From: Phyllostachys edulis
Lineage: Eukaryota > Streptophyta > Magnoliopsida > Poales > Poaceae
Assembly (NCBI GenBank): GCA_036346405.1
Contig: CM070562.1
Span: 70,947,482-71,011,481, forward strand
Length of the DNA: 64,000 bases
Direction: 5' to 3'
Part shown: in pieces, positions 1-11,907 of the stretch
How positions within the stretch are numbered: position 1 is the stretch's first letter
How the letters are laid out: every line of letters starts with the position of its first letter
Position numbers and translations under genes: made by a program
The notes under the pieces: generated by a model
What the model was told of the DNA's origin: nothing
Seen by the model: the letters and a program-made list of their open reading frames with translations, nothing else
The model's database searches: none

Positions 1-2153
1 ACTTAAGCTCCGCAACATGCATTCAGCGGGTGCCGACAACTAAAGGACTAACGGGGCGTGCACGGAGGTCCTAAGGTCTTTGGGGAGGTCGTGGAGGTGA
101 TGGCCGGAGTTGGGGAAGACAATGAAGCTTGCACTCACGGCACCGGCTCAAGCTCGGCTTTGTCCACCTCTGAAAAATGCCCAAACAAAATAAGTTAGGG
201 TTATTCCAGGAGGTTTGGGGAGCACAAAGTGAGCAAGGGTTGAAGAAGGAGCCACTGGAACTCTGAGCTCTGAGAAGCTCCAAGGACTTCAACAATGGCA
301 GCCACTAGAGAGGAGGTGAGTGAGTGAGGAGCTCAGCCACGCACAAGATGCAAGGCTGAGATCGGTTGTGTGCAAAGGAAGCCAAGGGAGGATCCCCAGG
401 GTGACTTATAGCCTGAGTGAAGGTTATGAGCTGGGGCTAAGCTCCATGGTGAGCTTAGCCCACGGGTTGGTCCATGGGGTGGACATGACATAAAGTTGAC
501 AAGGGGCGGTGTCTTGACCTGAAGATGGAAAGTGACACATTAAATCTTGGTCGACAAAGAGCTGTTAAAGGTGCAGAGGCTGGCGCAAGCTCCACCGCTT
601 CGAGCACGCATGCGCGCAGAGGAAGGAGAAGAACAGGAGAGTCTTGGTGACCGTTGGATAAGACACAGGGAGGTCCTAACCATCGGATCTCATTTTGAAC
701 CGTTATGTTTTAAGTGGCCGAGGAGGTCCCACCACACGATCAAGGATGGGGAGGTCGTGGCCCTCCGATTTCATTAATCGCAAAACGCACGTGAGGAAAA
801 GGGACAGAGGTCCAAAGCGTTGGATCTCCATCCAGCGGTGCGGACCTCCGGTGAGGACTTAACATGCACGCGATCAAAGGACATGAGGGAGGTCATGGCC
901 TTTGGATTTAAATCAAGGGCACACAATGACCGGGAGGTCTCGATATGATGCGCAACAGAGCAGGGAGGTCAGGACCGCTAGATTTAGATCTAAGGGTTCC
1001 GATCAAAAGAGGTGGAGGTCTGAGCTTGCGCAACGCATGGGGGAGATCGGGGCCTTTAGATTTAGATCTAAGGGCTCACGATCTCACGTCTTGTTGGGAG
1101 GTCTCAGTGCGCATGAGACAAAAAGGAGGTCGTGGACCGTAGATTTTAATCTAACGGTGCACAACAAAAGATGGGGAGGTTGTGAGTGCTTGATAGCACG
1201 GGAGGTCGTGAGTCGTTGGATCTCGATCCAACGGCTCGACCTTGGTTAGGTGGGAGGTTTGTTTAGTTTAGGTTGAGAGGAGGAGGTCGGGGCCATGGAT
1301 CTTGGATCCAAGGGCCGTGACCTCACGTGAAGTGGGAGGACTGTTGAGTATGTTGAAGAGGAGGTCGTGGGTGTTGGATTTGATCCAACGGCTCGACCTC
1401 AACAAATGGGATGACCTCGCTGCGATGGTTTAACAGCTCGAGGAGGTCTTTGAGGTTTAACACGGGGAGGTCATGACCATGGATCTTTGATCCAAGTTCA
1501 CGACCTCATGAGGTGGGTAAGCCTGTCAAGGTGTTGACATGGAGGAGGTCGTGGTGTTGGATGTAAATCCAACAATGCACTGATCAAGGTGGAGATGAGG
1601 TCTGTTGAGGTCTGCGGACCAGGGTTGGGCTGGACCAACTTTGAACATAGCTAGCCCAAGGAACAAAGTGTAGGCTTTTAAATTTAGTTTTTAACAAATG
1701 AAACTTAGCGTAATTATTTGAGATAGGAAATGAACTCCAAATTTAATGAAATTTTAACTGGAGCTTGCTGATAATGAGATCAACCTTGCATAAAATTTCC
1801 AGAGGTTATTATGCAATGCATTTTTCTCAGGAAATTCATGAAGGTTGTTTAAAGGATTGTTTTGCCTCCAAAAATTATCAACAAGTGTTATAACTCATGA
1901 TATTTTTCAGAGGGTCCCATATCAGTTTTTGGGACCAAGGAAAATATATTCCAAATGTTTGGCACAAGATTTAAGATAATTGGAAAAAGGAATTTGATTT
2001 TTGGTCAACAAGAGCTTTGTGTTTTTGGATTACACAACTCTTGGACAAGAATTACATGAGATTTCAGGGTTTTTCAAGATGTGAGAAAAAGTTTTAATTT
2101 CTACACATATAATTATACTTGATTAACCCTAATTATACTGTTGGGATGTTACA
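1..2153 (-). mobile_element. Partial giant LTR of a Tekay-like chromovirus, GGAGGTC-rich
   Basis: The block ends in GGGATGTTACA at 2153. This matches the terminus of the two complete giant LTRs at 48590 and 57656 (ACGTTACA), so this LTR reads on the minus strand and its other end lies left of the window. From about 60 to 1640 the + strand shows GGAGGTC every 30-60 bases. Between many of them sit short palindromes of the type TTGGATCnnGATCCAA. Bases 1650-2150 are AT-rich without the motif. No coding sequence is supported; short open frames here are chance. It interrupts the gypsy element to its right. Whether it is a solo LTR or the end of a full element cannot be seen from this window. Confidence 0.85.
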
Positions 2154-2399
2154 ACCTGGCCGTCTTCCATTGCCAATCGTACCGACCCTAGATGAGTAAC
2201 TTCGACCACTGTGTAAGGACCTTCCCACTTGGGAGAAAGTTTGTTCGATTAGACTTGGATTGGCGAGTCTCAATACCAAGTCACCTCTGGCCGAGGTCTG
2301 CGAGGTTGGACCTTCGATCGTAGTATCTTCGCAAGGCTTGTTGATAGACTATTTGAGCTAATTAGGGCTGGTTCCTCCTTTCTTCAAGTAGATTAATAT

Positions 2400-3420
2400 C
2401 ATCTGCTCAAAGTTGTTCTTGGTTGGAGTCTGTGAAAGTTTCACTGTGTTGACCGTATTTTTAGTTCCGGAGGAAGCATGGCTTCACTCAATACTAGAAA
2501 GAATGGTGTTTCACCAGAGTCTGACCGGTAGTTGTCTGAACAGCCCATATCTGAAGGGTAGCTCTTGTACCCAAGCCCCGGCGTTTGATGAGTGGTCGAA
2601 GACTCGAGTCGTAATTCCTCTCATTATTTGGCCGTTTGCACGTTCGACTGCCCCATTACTTTGGGGATGGGCTACAGAAGCATAACATAACTTGGTACCC
2701 AACTAGTCGCAAAATTCCTAAAATTTTACGCTCAAAAATTGCTTACCATTATCTGTAATTATTCGACTCGGTACTCCAAATCGAGTAATTACGCATCTCA
2801 TCATAAACCGTTTTGCCGCTTAGTTGTTATCGATCCACGTGTTTCGGCTTCAATCCATTTTTGAGCGTATCAATAGCCACAAAAGGAACTCGAAACCTCC
2901 ACGGAGCTTTGGGGAACGGTCCTAAGATATCGAGACCCAGTGTCGCAAAAGGCCAAGATAAGTATTGTTTGTAATGCTGAAATGGTTGGTGTATCTCGCT
3001 GCTATGAAACCGCATGGACACACCTTTTAACCAACTCTTTAGCATCATAAAGGGCATTGGCGAAGAAAACCTTGTCGAAAGGCCTTACCGACCAGCGTCT
3101 CTAGGAAGCATGATTTCCACAGATGCCATCATGTATGTCGTGAAGAAGTGTTAATCCCTCGCTCTGCGGAATGCATCGCATGAGCACCCCTTGAGTACCT
3201 CGTTTATAGAGGACTCCTTCCACCAAAGTATACATTTTGGCTTTTTAGGGATAAGCGATCTGCCTCGAGATCGTCTTCGGGTACAGAACCCTTCTGAAGA
3301 TATGCATAGATGGGTGTCATCCATGTATCCTCGTATTCTAGAGAGGCTGTCTCAATAGGAGGTGTTTCTGGTTCGTCGACCAGAGACGGCTTCTGGAGTT
3401 GTTCCAAGAAGACTCCTTTT
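2400..3420 (-). pseudogene. Integrase region of the Tat-type element
   Basis: Minus-strand frames at 2827-3057 (PFQHYKQYLSWPFATLGLDI then LGPFPKAP) and 2511-2702 (SVAHPQSNGAVERANGQI) match the start of the integrase catalytic core and the stretch holding its third acidic residue (the E of VERANG). 3204-3407 is the linker between RNase H and integrase. The frames are in different phases and contain stops, so no working integrase is encoded. The conserved middle stretch with the second Asp lies between the two frames and is damaged. The C-terminal part runs to about 2160, where the giant LTR starts. Confidence 0.8.
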
Positions 3421-3789
3421 GGTACTTCAGATCGGGAAGAAGCTATTCGAGCAAGGTAGGGTCTGCGAGGAAATTATCCTTCGAGGATGAATTGTGCCTC
3501 GAAACCTAAAAATGCTTTTCTAGCTTACGCACTTCGATAAGTACCGAGACATTGTCGGGTTAGAAACACCGGTACTCTTTTTGACTTGATTCACGACTAG
3601 TTGAGAGTCTCCTCTCACGAGTAGTCGGCGAATCGAGAGTGCTTTCATTGCTCAGTATACCGACTAGCAAACCTTCAGATACGCCACATTATTAGTGGCA
3701 CGAAAGTTTTATTGTATGGCATACTTTAAGGTCTCTCCGTTAGGAGATATCGGGACCACCCACCCGAGCCACTTAAAGTAAGCAACCCA

Positions 3790-5080
3790 TCAAAGTACAT
3801 AGATCCCATCGGTCGTGGGAATCGTCTTGGGGATCTGAGCAGTTGAGATTTGTCCATTCGGCGACAAAGTCTGCCAAGATCTGAGATTTAACGGCCGTTC
3901 GGGACACGAATGGATGTCGAACTCCCCAAGTTCGTGACCATTTTGCCATGCGTCCATTGTTTCCCTATTGTGGAGGATCGCTCCTAAGGGAAACTCGAGC
4001 GACCTGACTAGTTTGTGCACCTGAAATAATGCCGCAGGTTTCCTCGAAGACATGAGGAGGGCATATAGAAGCTTTTGGACCTGAGGGTAACGCTCCTTAG
4101 GTCCGTGCAAAACTTCACTTACGTAGTAAACTGGTCGTTGTACATTTTCACGTTCTACAACCAAGATCTTACTTGTTGCTGTGGGCGTGGCGACTAGGTA
4201 AACCAAGAGCGTTTCTTTTGGCCTCGGAGAGACCAAAATAGGAGCACTCGTAAGGTACCTCTTGACATCCTCAAAGGCAGCGTTTGCCTCATTCGACCAC
4301 TCAAAACTTTCGTGTCTCCTTAGAAGTTTAAAGAAAGGTAGTCCCTTTTCTCCCAGTCGTGCGATGAAACGACTTAAAGCCGCCATGCACCCAGTGAGTT
4401 TCTAGACTTCTTTCCGTGTAGTTGGAGGGCGCATTTGTAAAATGGCTTTTATCTTTTCGGGATTTGCTTCGATTCCTCGTATAGATACTAGGAATCCAAG
4501 CAATTTCCCTGAAGAGATTCCAAATACACACTTCTCAGGATTAAGTTTTAATCGATGTTTTCTGAGATTGTCGAATGTTTCTTGCAGGTCAGTAATATGA
4601 TTAAGCCTCTTGATGCTTTTAACAACTAGATCATCAACATAGGCCTCTAGATTCCGGCCTAATTGAGATGAAAAAGTTGCTTGCATCAAGCGTTGAAAAG
4701 AAGCGCCGGTATTTTTTAGACCAAATGGCATTTTGACATAGCAAAATATACCAAATGGTGTAATAAATGCGGTCTTTTCTTCATCGTCTAGACACATATT
4801 GATCTGGTGGTATCCAGAATATGCATCTAAAAACTTAACATTTCACAACTGCGGTAGAATCAACCAAGCGATCGTCGAGGTAAAGGAAAATCATCTTTTG
4901 GACAAGCTTTATTAAGATCGATAAAGTCTCACGCACATCGCCATTTGCCGTTTGACTTTCTAACCATTACGAGATTAGCCAACCACTCGGGTGGTTGACC
5001 TCTCTTATAAAGCACCTTTGAGTAGCTTATCAATTCGATTTAATAGCATCTCGTCGATCGGGGCAAATCTCCGTAATTTT
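3790..5080 (-). pseudogene. Reverse transcriptase and RNase H region of the Tat-type element
   Basis: The minus strand at about 4860-5080 gives DLNKACPKDDFPLP, the first conserved RT block. 4402-4797 gives CYVKMPFGLKNTGASFQRLM and AYVDDLVVKS, the latter with the catalytic YVDD box. It runs on to LLGFLVSIRGIEANPEKIKA. 3790-4386 continues with FEWSNEANAAFEDVKRYLTS and an RNase H-like domain (RPVYYVSEVL). The halves are in separate frames, so the polyprotein is broken. Family membership is seen directly; activity is not expected. Confidence 0.88.
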
Positions 5081-5596
5081 TGTTTCTGGTACTTTGTCGG
5101 TAGTAAAAATAGCTTTGTGCTCGATCACCTCCTTGGGGACTCGGGCATGTCGGATGCTTGCCACGCAAAGACATCTGCGTTAGCTCGGAGGAAGGCGATG
5201 AGGCGTCTTCCTATTTGGGGTCGGAAGTATCCCGATCTGAGCGATCTTCAAGGGCTCCCTGCGTCGGAGGAACCTCTTTGACTTTGTCGTTCGGCTTTGG
5301 TGCGACTTTGAAGCCGACTTGCTAGTCGAAGGTGACTTTCTTCTCGTGTTGGTATTTGTCCAACCATCTCGAGGATCGGCGATCGCGGTATCGCCATCTT
5401 CTTGTCACAATGGATTGTGATTACTCCTTTGGGACTGGCATCTTAATACATTGATATCCATAATGAGTAGCCATTAGGAATTTTGCCAAAGTTGGTCGTC
5501 CGAGTATGGCGTTATATCTTGACGAAATCGACCACATCAAAGGAGATTTTCTCGTCTCCGAAATTACTTGGTGAACCAAATGTTAAAGGAAGAAAC

Positions 5597-6233
5597 TTAG
5601 CCAATTGGTTTAGCGAAGACCGATGCGATTCCATGGAAAGAGTATCGTCTGGGTCTTACCTTGGTCCTGGGTACTTGCATGTCATCCAGGGCACTCGTAA
5701 ACAAAATGTTTAACGAGCTGCCACCATCAACCAAAACTCGATTGACCCGACAATTGTTGATGGTGGGTTCGACCACGATTGGGTATCGACCTGGTCGAGT
5801 CGAAGGAATCGGGCAGTCACCCTTCTCGAAAGAGATGGTGACTTCCGACCACTTCGGTAATTTATTGACAAGAGGAGGATCTATGGAGTTTACCTCACGT
5901 TCGGCAGACCTTGAGTCATCGCTTTGATTCATATCCGATGATCCCGTATATGTCTTCGACGGTGTGTTGCGGATCTGAACGGCATCTCTTCCTCGTCGTC
6001 GATGACTTATGACCACTCGTTTGCCCTACACGCTCGAGAGTGGGAAGTGGTCCTTCTTGGTTGTAGTAGTCTTCAAGCTTTCGTTGGAAGACCTGCGATT
6101 CTTGAAGGTCATGTCCTTCCTTTTTATGGAAAGGACACCACCTAGGCTTATCATTTTTTCGATCGGGGCGCTTACCTTTGCCTCGGTCAGAGTGCAACTT
6201 GGAGGTGCGTGGCTCTTTATCATTCACAGCCAA
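5597..6233 (-). pseudogene. Gag C-terminus and protease region of the Tat-type element
   Basis: 5916-6233 holds WCPFHKKEGHDLQESQVF, a degenerate zinc-knuckle-like motif of Tat gags; the last expected Cys is absent. 5597-6016 holds VNRVLVDGGSSLNILF, where the aspartic-protease signature reads DGGSS in place of the usual D-S/T-G. Tat elements often show this variant. The two stretches lie in different frames that overlap by about 100 bases, so a frameshift separates them. Confidence 0.82.
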
Positions 6234-8268
6234 TACCTCCTTGGAACTGCTGGCTTGGAGTTTTGACCCTTCGCCTTGTTCTTAGACTTTTTTGCTTTTT
6301 TATCCTTCTTCTTACCAATATCGCCTGGCTCTCGAGAGGTATTGTCTTCTCGATCTATTGTATTGTTCCACTCGACCGCCTCAGAGGCAGTAGCGTATCG
6401 ATCAGCCATCTCGAAGAGTTCAGCGACAGAAGTAGGAGGATTCAAAGCAATGTCTTCTGTTATCCTTCTACTGCGGACTCCTTGCTTGAAAGCCCTGATA
6501 ACAGATGAATCAGAAACTTCCGGAATTGAGTTACGAACCTGACTAAAACGCTTGATGAATTGGCGCAAGGTCTCGTTGTCGTTCTGTCTCATCCGGTGCA
6601 AGTCATCCTCCTTTCCGGGACGATTGTAAGTGCCTTGGAAATTTGCCAGTAGAAGGTCGCAGAGGTGTTGCCAAGAGTAAATCGACTCGAGTGGTTGGTT
6701 CAATAACCATGATCGAGCAAATCCTTCGAGCACAGTTGGAAGGTAATTTGCCATCACATGCTCTCCTCCTCCTGCTGCTCGGACAGCTGTGGTATAGATT
6801 TGAAGGAATTCGATGGGATTTTGGGAACCATCAAACTTCTCCATGTTCACTTTCGAAATCGAGGTGGCAATGAGCGGCTCGGAGATCGGCGAGAATGCCC
6901 GACATCGATGAATGACTTCTTGGCGCCTCCTTTGCGGGAAAGAAGGGTTTATATCATCGGTGGTCGTACTCGGCGATACCCGATAATAGGTTGACCGGAC
7001 CTCGATAGATCTCGATCCTCACGAGGAATACTCCTCGTAGTTCATCTGCTGCTGCAGATTCTCATGTCGGAATGGTGAGCGATCACCTCTCCGAGGAGTT
7101 TGCTGATCATCAGTCATTTGGAAGACATTTCTCTGAGTAGGAGATCGACGCGACTTACTGTTGCGTCGATTCCTTCGCGGTGATATGTTCGATCGACTGG
7201 TAGCTGAAGAAGTCGTATGGCTACGACTTCCTGAATGATGTCGGCGAGGTGCTTCCAGTCTTGCCATCGTATTCCGAAGCCTTTGTGCAATCTCTTCAAC
7301 GAAGAGGTCGTAGCCTGGCGCTCGGGCTAGCTCTTGAGTTGGATTCTCGAGCAAGTCATTGATGTGCTGGAGCTCTCGAGCCTCCTCTGATTGATATTGA
7401 ATGCGCCCAGGCAAATTCTTCTGGGCTTCAATTTTCTTCCGTCGGGCAGCCTCAAGAGCTTCCATGTCGGACTCTTGAGACTTCCTCAATGAAGTGCGAG
7501 AATGTCGAGGATTTCCTTCGTGTTCATGAAGGTGTTGGTCGTGTCCGCCAGTGGTGGTGTCCTTGCCATTGCCACGAGGGGGTGTAGTGTGTGATCTTGG
7601 GAGAGTCTCGGCTCGGTCTCTAGGAGAGTGACCTTGATCAGGAAGGGCGAAGACCTCCGTTGATGATTCTCACTTGCACTCGAGGCCTCCCCGCTTGAGG
7701 ATTCGTCGAGAGACACCATCTGGCGACTTAGAGTAATCCCCTCCGTAGGGAAGTCCGGGTTATAACTGTCTCCGTCGGCGGATGTGATCTGCGGAGATGG
7801 TCGAATTTGCGAGAAAAGCATGCTTGATCCGCTGTCTCGATGTCATCGAGAGAGATGATCACCGAGATCTTTGGTGAAGTCCGGAATTGTGGCTTCGAGA
7901 GCTTGCCTTACCAAGTCGGACCGTCTCAGGGGGACTCGGACACTTCGAGGAAAAACTCTCGTTGTGTTGTGAGTCCACCTGGGTGTGGTCCTGGTCAGAT
8001 TGACTCTTGTCCTTTGAGAGGGTAGATTCCTCTCTGACGACGTCTTGTTGTGGGGATAAGGATCCTCCTCAACTCCATCGTGATATTGCCTCCTGGATCG
8101 TGGGAAGATCACCGGGGCGGCATTCATCGGATGAGTCATCACTTGGCTCATAATCGAAACCGCATCCATGTCGACGTCTGCATAATCTGCCAAGTCGAAC
8201 CAATTCTCCTCGTTCCATTCTCCTGCCATGAGTGCATGAGATTTGGAAAACAGAGAGAATGTTGACAA
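6224..8268 (-). pseudogene. Gag region of the Tat-type element
   Basis: The core gag domain is the minus frame 6224-6850 (KFDGSQNPIEFLQIYTTAVR, then DNETLRQFIKRFSQVRNSIP and DRYATASEAVEW). This is the standard retrotransposon gag fold with a Lys-rich tail. Upstream frames at 7019-7489 (Arg/Ser-rich), 7486-7821 and 7843-8268 form the long N-terminal part that Tat elements carry ahead of the core. The pieces are in different frames, so gag is fragmented. The N-terminal frame starts 18 bases inside the leader, soon after the primer binding site. Confidence 0.83.
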
Positions 8269-8285
8269 GAGATTACCGGAAGATC

Positions 8286-8303
8286 CCCACGGTCGGCGCC
8301 AAC
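8286..8303 (-). other. Primer binding site of the Tat-type element
   Basis: Reading the minus strand, the 5' LTR ends CACCGACA and is followed at once by GTTGGCGCCGACCGTGGGG. The TGGCGCC core is the usual start of the PBS in Tat elements, complementary to a tRNA 3' end. It fixes the inner edge of the LTR at 8304. Confidence 0.8.
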
Positions 8304-8550
8304 TGTCGGTGTTTTAGAACCGAACTTACGTAAAGATTGTTTGATTCGGGGGGTCTCCTAGAATGGAATCACGCAGAGATTGACACGGGGATTTTTATAC
8401 TGAGTTCGAGCCTTCTCCAGAGAGAATAAGAACCCTACTCCTGTGTGTGTATGGTATTGAGTATATTCTGAACAATCAGGAGAAAAACTAAGACTATTAA
8501 AGATAGTGCTTGTATTCGATGGCTTTGATTGCTCCCCCTTTCTCTCGATT

Positions 8551-8564
8551 GTCGCCTTTTTATA
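8551..8564 (-). promoter_or_regulatory. TATA box in the Tat LTR
   Basis: The minus strand reads TATAAAAAGGCGAC here, a strong TATA motif inside the LTR, placed as expected for the U3/R border. The tandem units at 8813-8936 lie upstream of it. Confidence 0.65.
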
Positions 8565-8812
8565 GTACATGAAGGAGCGGCGATTACTCGAGTGAAGCGG
8601 CGCCTCATCACATCCCGTGAATCAGACGCCGTTGGTAATAATCACCGGTGTATTAACTCCTCCACGTCGCTCAACAGCTATATACCAGAGATAATGGAGT
8701 ATTACGTGCCATTACTTCGCAGAGTAACAGCGTATGATGACTATTTGAATCCCTTAATCAATTGGGCCCACTTGTGCAGAGGTTTAATTGATCATAAAGT
8801 GGTCGAGTGACC

Positions 8813-8936
8813 TAGTTGTAGAAGAACTTACAACCATGAGGTAGTCGTAGCAAGACTTACGACTATTGGGGTAGTCGTAGCATAACTTACGACTATGGGG
8901 GTGGTCGTAGAAGAACTTACGACCACCCAGTAGGCT
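8813..8936 (-). repeat. Four tandem U3 units, each a short palindrome
   Basis: Four units of about 30 bases follow each other: CTAGTTGTAGAAGAACTTAC, then three GTAGTCGTAG..ACTTACGAC-type copies. Each unit is an imperfect inverted repeat (GTCGTA ... TACGAC). They lie upstream of the LTR TATA box, where LTR enhancer repeats are usually found. The regulatory role is inferred. Confidence 0.75.
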
Positions 8937-9044
8937 CTTCCCTTATAACATTAAGGGGTATATTCAGGGACCATATGACGTCATATTTACCTATAATAAG
9001 AATTATAGATAAAAGATAAAATGAGGATTATTATATCCTCGTCA

Positions 9045-9990
9045 AGATCCCTTAACCATTCAGCTTCTTGTCCTACCGAAGCAAGAGCCACAAATTTAGA
9101 TTCCATAGTGGAATGAGTAATACAAGTTTGTTTCTTGGATTTCCAAGAAATAGCCCCACTGGCCAATGTAAATACACATCTTGTTGTGGATTTGCTATCT
9201 CCAACACTTGATATCTAACTTGCGTCAGGATATCCTTCTAAGACAGCAGGAAATCTTGTATAATTTAGACTTAAATCTTTGGTTTTCTTAAGATATCCAA
9301 AGACTCTCCCAATTGCTTTCCAATGATCAACACTGGGGTTGCTAGTAAATCTGCTTAATTTACTAATTGCATATGATATATCTGGTCTTGTACATTCATC
9401 AAGTACATCAGACAACCAACAGCACTCAATTATTCAAGTTGAGCCACTGCTCTTCCTCCATTCTTTTCAAGTTTTACACTTGAATCAAATGGGGTGTTTA
9501 CTTCTTTAAAGTTTAGATGTTTGAACTTATCAAGAATTTTCTCCATGTGATGAGATTGACTAAGTTCAAACCCCCCACTATTTTGTTTCACTTTGATGCC
9601 CAAAATAGTGTCCACTTTTCCAAGATCTTTCATTTTGAAACAAGAAATCAGAAATCTCTTTATTTCTATTATGCCTTTGGAATCCTTGCTAATGATCAAC
9701 ATACCATCAACATAAAGGCACACAAAAATCACAGTGTTTTTCATAACTTTATAGTATAAACATTTATCATAAATGTTGTGAACAAATCTATTTGAAAGTA
9801 TGGCTGAATCAAAATTTTCACTTCTTAGTCGCTTGTTTTAGTCCATATAAAGACTTAACAAGTCTGCATATTTTTTGTTCATTTCCAGGTAGAACAAAAC
9901 CTTCTGGTTGTTCCATGTAAATTTCCTCATCGAGATCTCCATTTAGAAATGCTGTTTTGACATCCATCTAATGAACATGTAAGTTATGCA
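9045..9990 (-). pseudogene. Copia RT C-terminus and RNase H
   Basis: The minus frame 9430-9744 gives KNTVIFVCLYVDGMLIISKD. The Copia RT box YVDD reads YVDG here, so the second catalytic Asp is lost. It continues with FKMKDLGKVDTILGIKV. 9215-9415 has RPDISYAISKLSRFTSNPS, the start of the Copia RNase H region. 9045-9110 reads ESKFVALASVGQEAEWLRDL, the RNase H end block, cut by the LTR boundary. The N-terminal RT blocks (about 9800-10200) are visible only as broken frames. Confidence 0.87.
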
Positions 9991-10501
9991 ACGAAGCAAG
10001 AGCGAATAATATTCTTATTGTAATTATTCTTGCTACCGATGCATAAGTGTCAAAATAGTCAATTCCTTCTCTTTGCCAAAATCCTTTGGTTACTAATCTA
10101 GCCTTGTAAGTATTTAGTGTACCATCCGCATGATACTTTCTCCTAAATACCCACTTGGATCTAATTGTTTTAGATCACTGTGGTAAATCGACAAGCCACC
10201 AAGTTTGGTTAGATATTATAGAATCCATTTCATCTTGAATGGCTTCTTTCCAGAAAACTGGGTCTCTAGAATTCACTGCTTCATTATAATTACTAGGATC
10301 ATCTTCCACTTGAAGAATAAGTGGTACCTTTCGAATAAAATTCTCTTTATTTCCTTGAACCAGAAATAAGGAAATATGCTAAGAATCTATTTCGTCTGGT
10401 CCTAAAACCTTAGCCTTACGAGCACGTTTACTCTTCCGAACCTCAAGATGTTGTTCAACAATTTCAGAAGAATTCTCCTCTTGAGAGTTGTTTGAATTTT
10501 G

Positions 10502-11480
10502 TTATTGTTCAACACCCTTTAAGATATTCTCCTCTTGAGAATCTCTAAGGTTTTGAGAAGTTGTACCTGTAGTGGTTAAATTCTCAAAAAAAAACTCTAC
10601 ATCTTTGGATTCATCAATTACATTGGACTCTAGGTTTAAAAGCCTATAAGCTTTGTTGTTTGCGGCATAGCCTACAAAAGCACTCTTTAATCCTCTAGGA
10701 CCCAACTTGATCCTTGTAGGATCAAGGTTCTTGTAGTAAGTAAGACACCCCCACACTATAAAATACCCAATTATAGGCTTTCTTCCTTTCCATATCTCAT
10801 ATAGAGAAACTTGACTTTTCTTTAGAGGAATTTTATTTAGAATATGAGAAGCAACAAGTAATGCTTCACCCCAAAGACTAAAAGATAACTCTGAATGCAT
10901 CAACATAGTATTTATCATCTCAAGAAAAGTTCTATTTTTACGCTCTGCCAAGCCATTTTGTTGTGGTGTTCTTGGAGCAGAACTTTGGTGGATAGTACCA
11001 TTCTCTTCACATAATACATCAAATATATTTCTGAAATATTCTCCACCTCTGTCACTTCTTAGAATTTTATTTTTTTTCGACCTAATTGATTTTCCACTTT
11101 TGTTTTGTAAACTTTGAAAACACTGAAGGTATCATCTTTATGTTTCAGCAAATAAACATAAGAACATCTAGAGCAATCATCAATAAAGGTAATGAAATAC
11201 CTATTTCCACCTCTAGTTAATATGCTATTAAGTTCACATATATCTGAAAGTACAATATTTAACAAGTTAGAACTTCTTTCTACACTATGAAAAGGTTTTT
11301 TTAACCATCTTTGATTTAACACAAATTTCACATTTATTAAACTCATCAATTTTGCAAGAAACTAAACCATGTTTAACCAATCTTTTCATAGTGCTTATAC
11401 CAATATGTGCTAATCTATCATGCCATAATGAAACAGAGTCAAGCATATAAGTAGAATGAGAAGATTCATTTATTGCTGCA
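10502..11480 (-). pseudogene. Copia integrase region
   Basis: The minus frame 11059-11349 carries LLNIVLSDICELNSILTRGG and YFITFIDDCSRCSYVYLLKH, the first catalytic Asp region of Copia integrase. 10502-10951 starts MAERKNRTFLEMINTMLMHS, which contains the region after the catalytic Glu. It runs to KLGPRGLKSAFVGYAANNKA, the GKGY-like C-terminal block. A frameshift near 11050-10950 separates them. Confidence 0.88.
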
Positions 11481-11507
11481 ACATCAGCATTGTCAACAGT
11501 ACATAGT

Positions 11508-11850
11508 TTATATCATCCCATTACATGAATACCCATTTCCTACAAATACACCACCACGGGTCAAGATTAACTTACCCGATTCATACACAGTTTTGATACC
11601 TGGCTTCCCAAGAAGATCATCATTTACAGGGTTCCTGTTCATATTTGGCACATGAAGAATGTTCGCCAACGTAATCTTCTTTCCAGAAGTGAAGCTCAGT
11701 TCAATGCTTCCTTTCCCATGCACTTTGGGCCAATTTTCATTTCCTATCTATATTTCTTGTCTATCGATTGCATCAACATAAGTCTTGAATAAAGACTTAT
11801 CATAGGAAATATAAACAGTGGCACATGTATCATACCACTGTCCAGGAATT
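11508..11850 (-). pseudogene. Copia protease region
   Basis: On the minus strand WYDTCATVYISYDKSLF appears where Copia proteases have D-[ST]-G-A. Here the site reads DTCA, so the active-site Gly is replaced by Cys. Downstream, KGSIELSFTSGKKITLANIL then HVPNMNRNPV matches the usual block before integrase. The segment is in two frames. Confidence 0.8.
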
Positions 11851-11907
11851 TTACCTTGTACCGCTATGACTTCACTCACAACGACGATGATCTCATCATC
11901 ATCCATT

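Larger units (their letters stand above)
2154..9044 (-). mobile_element. Tat-type (RIRE2-like) Ty3/gypsy retrotransposon, 3' part missing
   Basis: On the minus strand the order is 5' LTR (8304-9044), primer binding site, gag, protease, RT, RNase H, integrase, which is the Ty3/gypsy order. The RT carries the block LNKACPKDDFPLP, and gag resembles rice RIRE2/Retand-type gag. The 3' end with its LTR is absent because the giant LTR at 1-2153 cuts in behind the integrase. All frames carry stops or shifts. The right edge at 9044/9045 falls inside a Copia RNase H frame, so this element jumped into the Copia element. Confidence 0.88.
8304..9044 (-). repeat. 5' LTR of the Tat-type element (741 bp)
   Basis: On the + strand the LTR runs from TGTCGGTG next to the PBS to CCTCGTCA, giving TG...CA ends. 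Right after 9044 the Copia RNase H frame resumes, which supports the outer edge. The partner LTR is not in the window, so the edge cannot be confirmed by pair comparison. The TSD candidate to look for on the missing side is AGATC (9045-9049). Confidence 0.75.
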
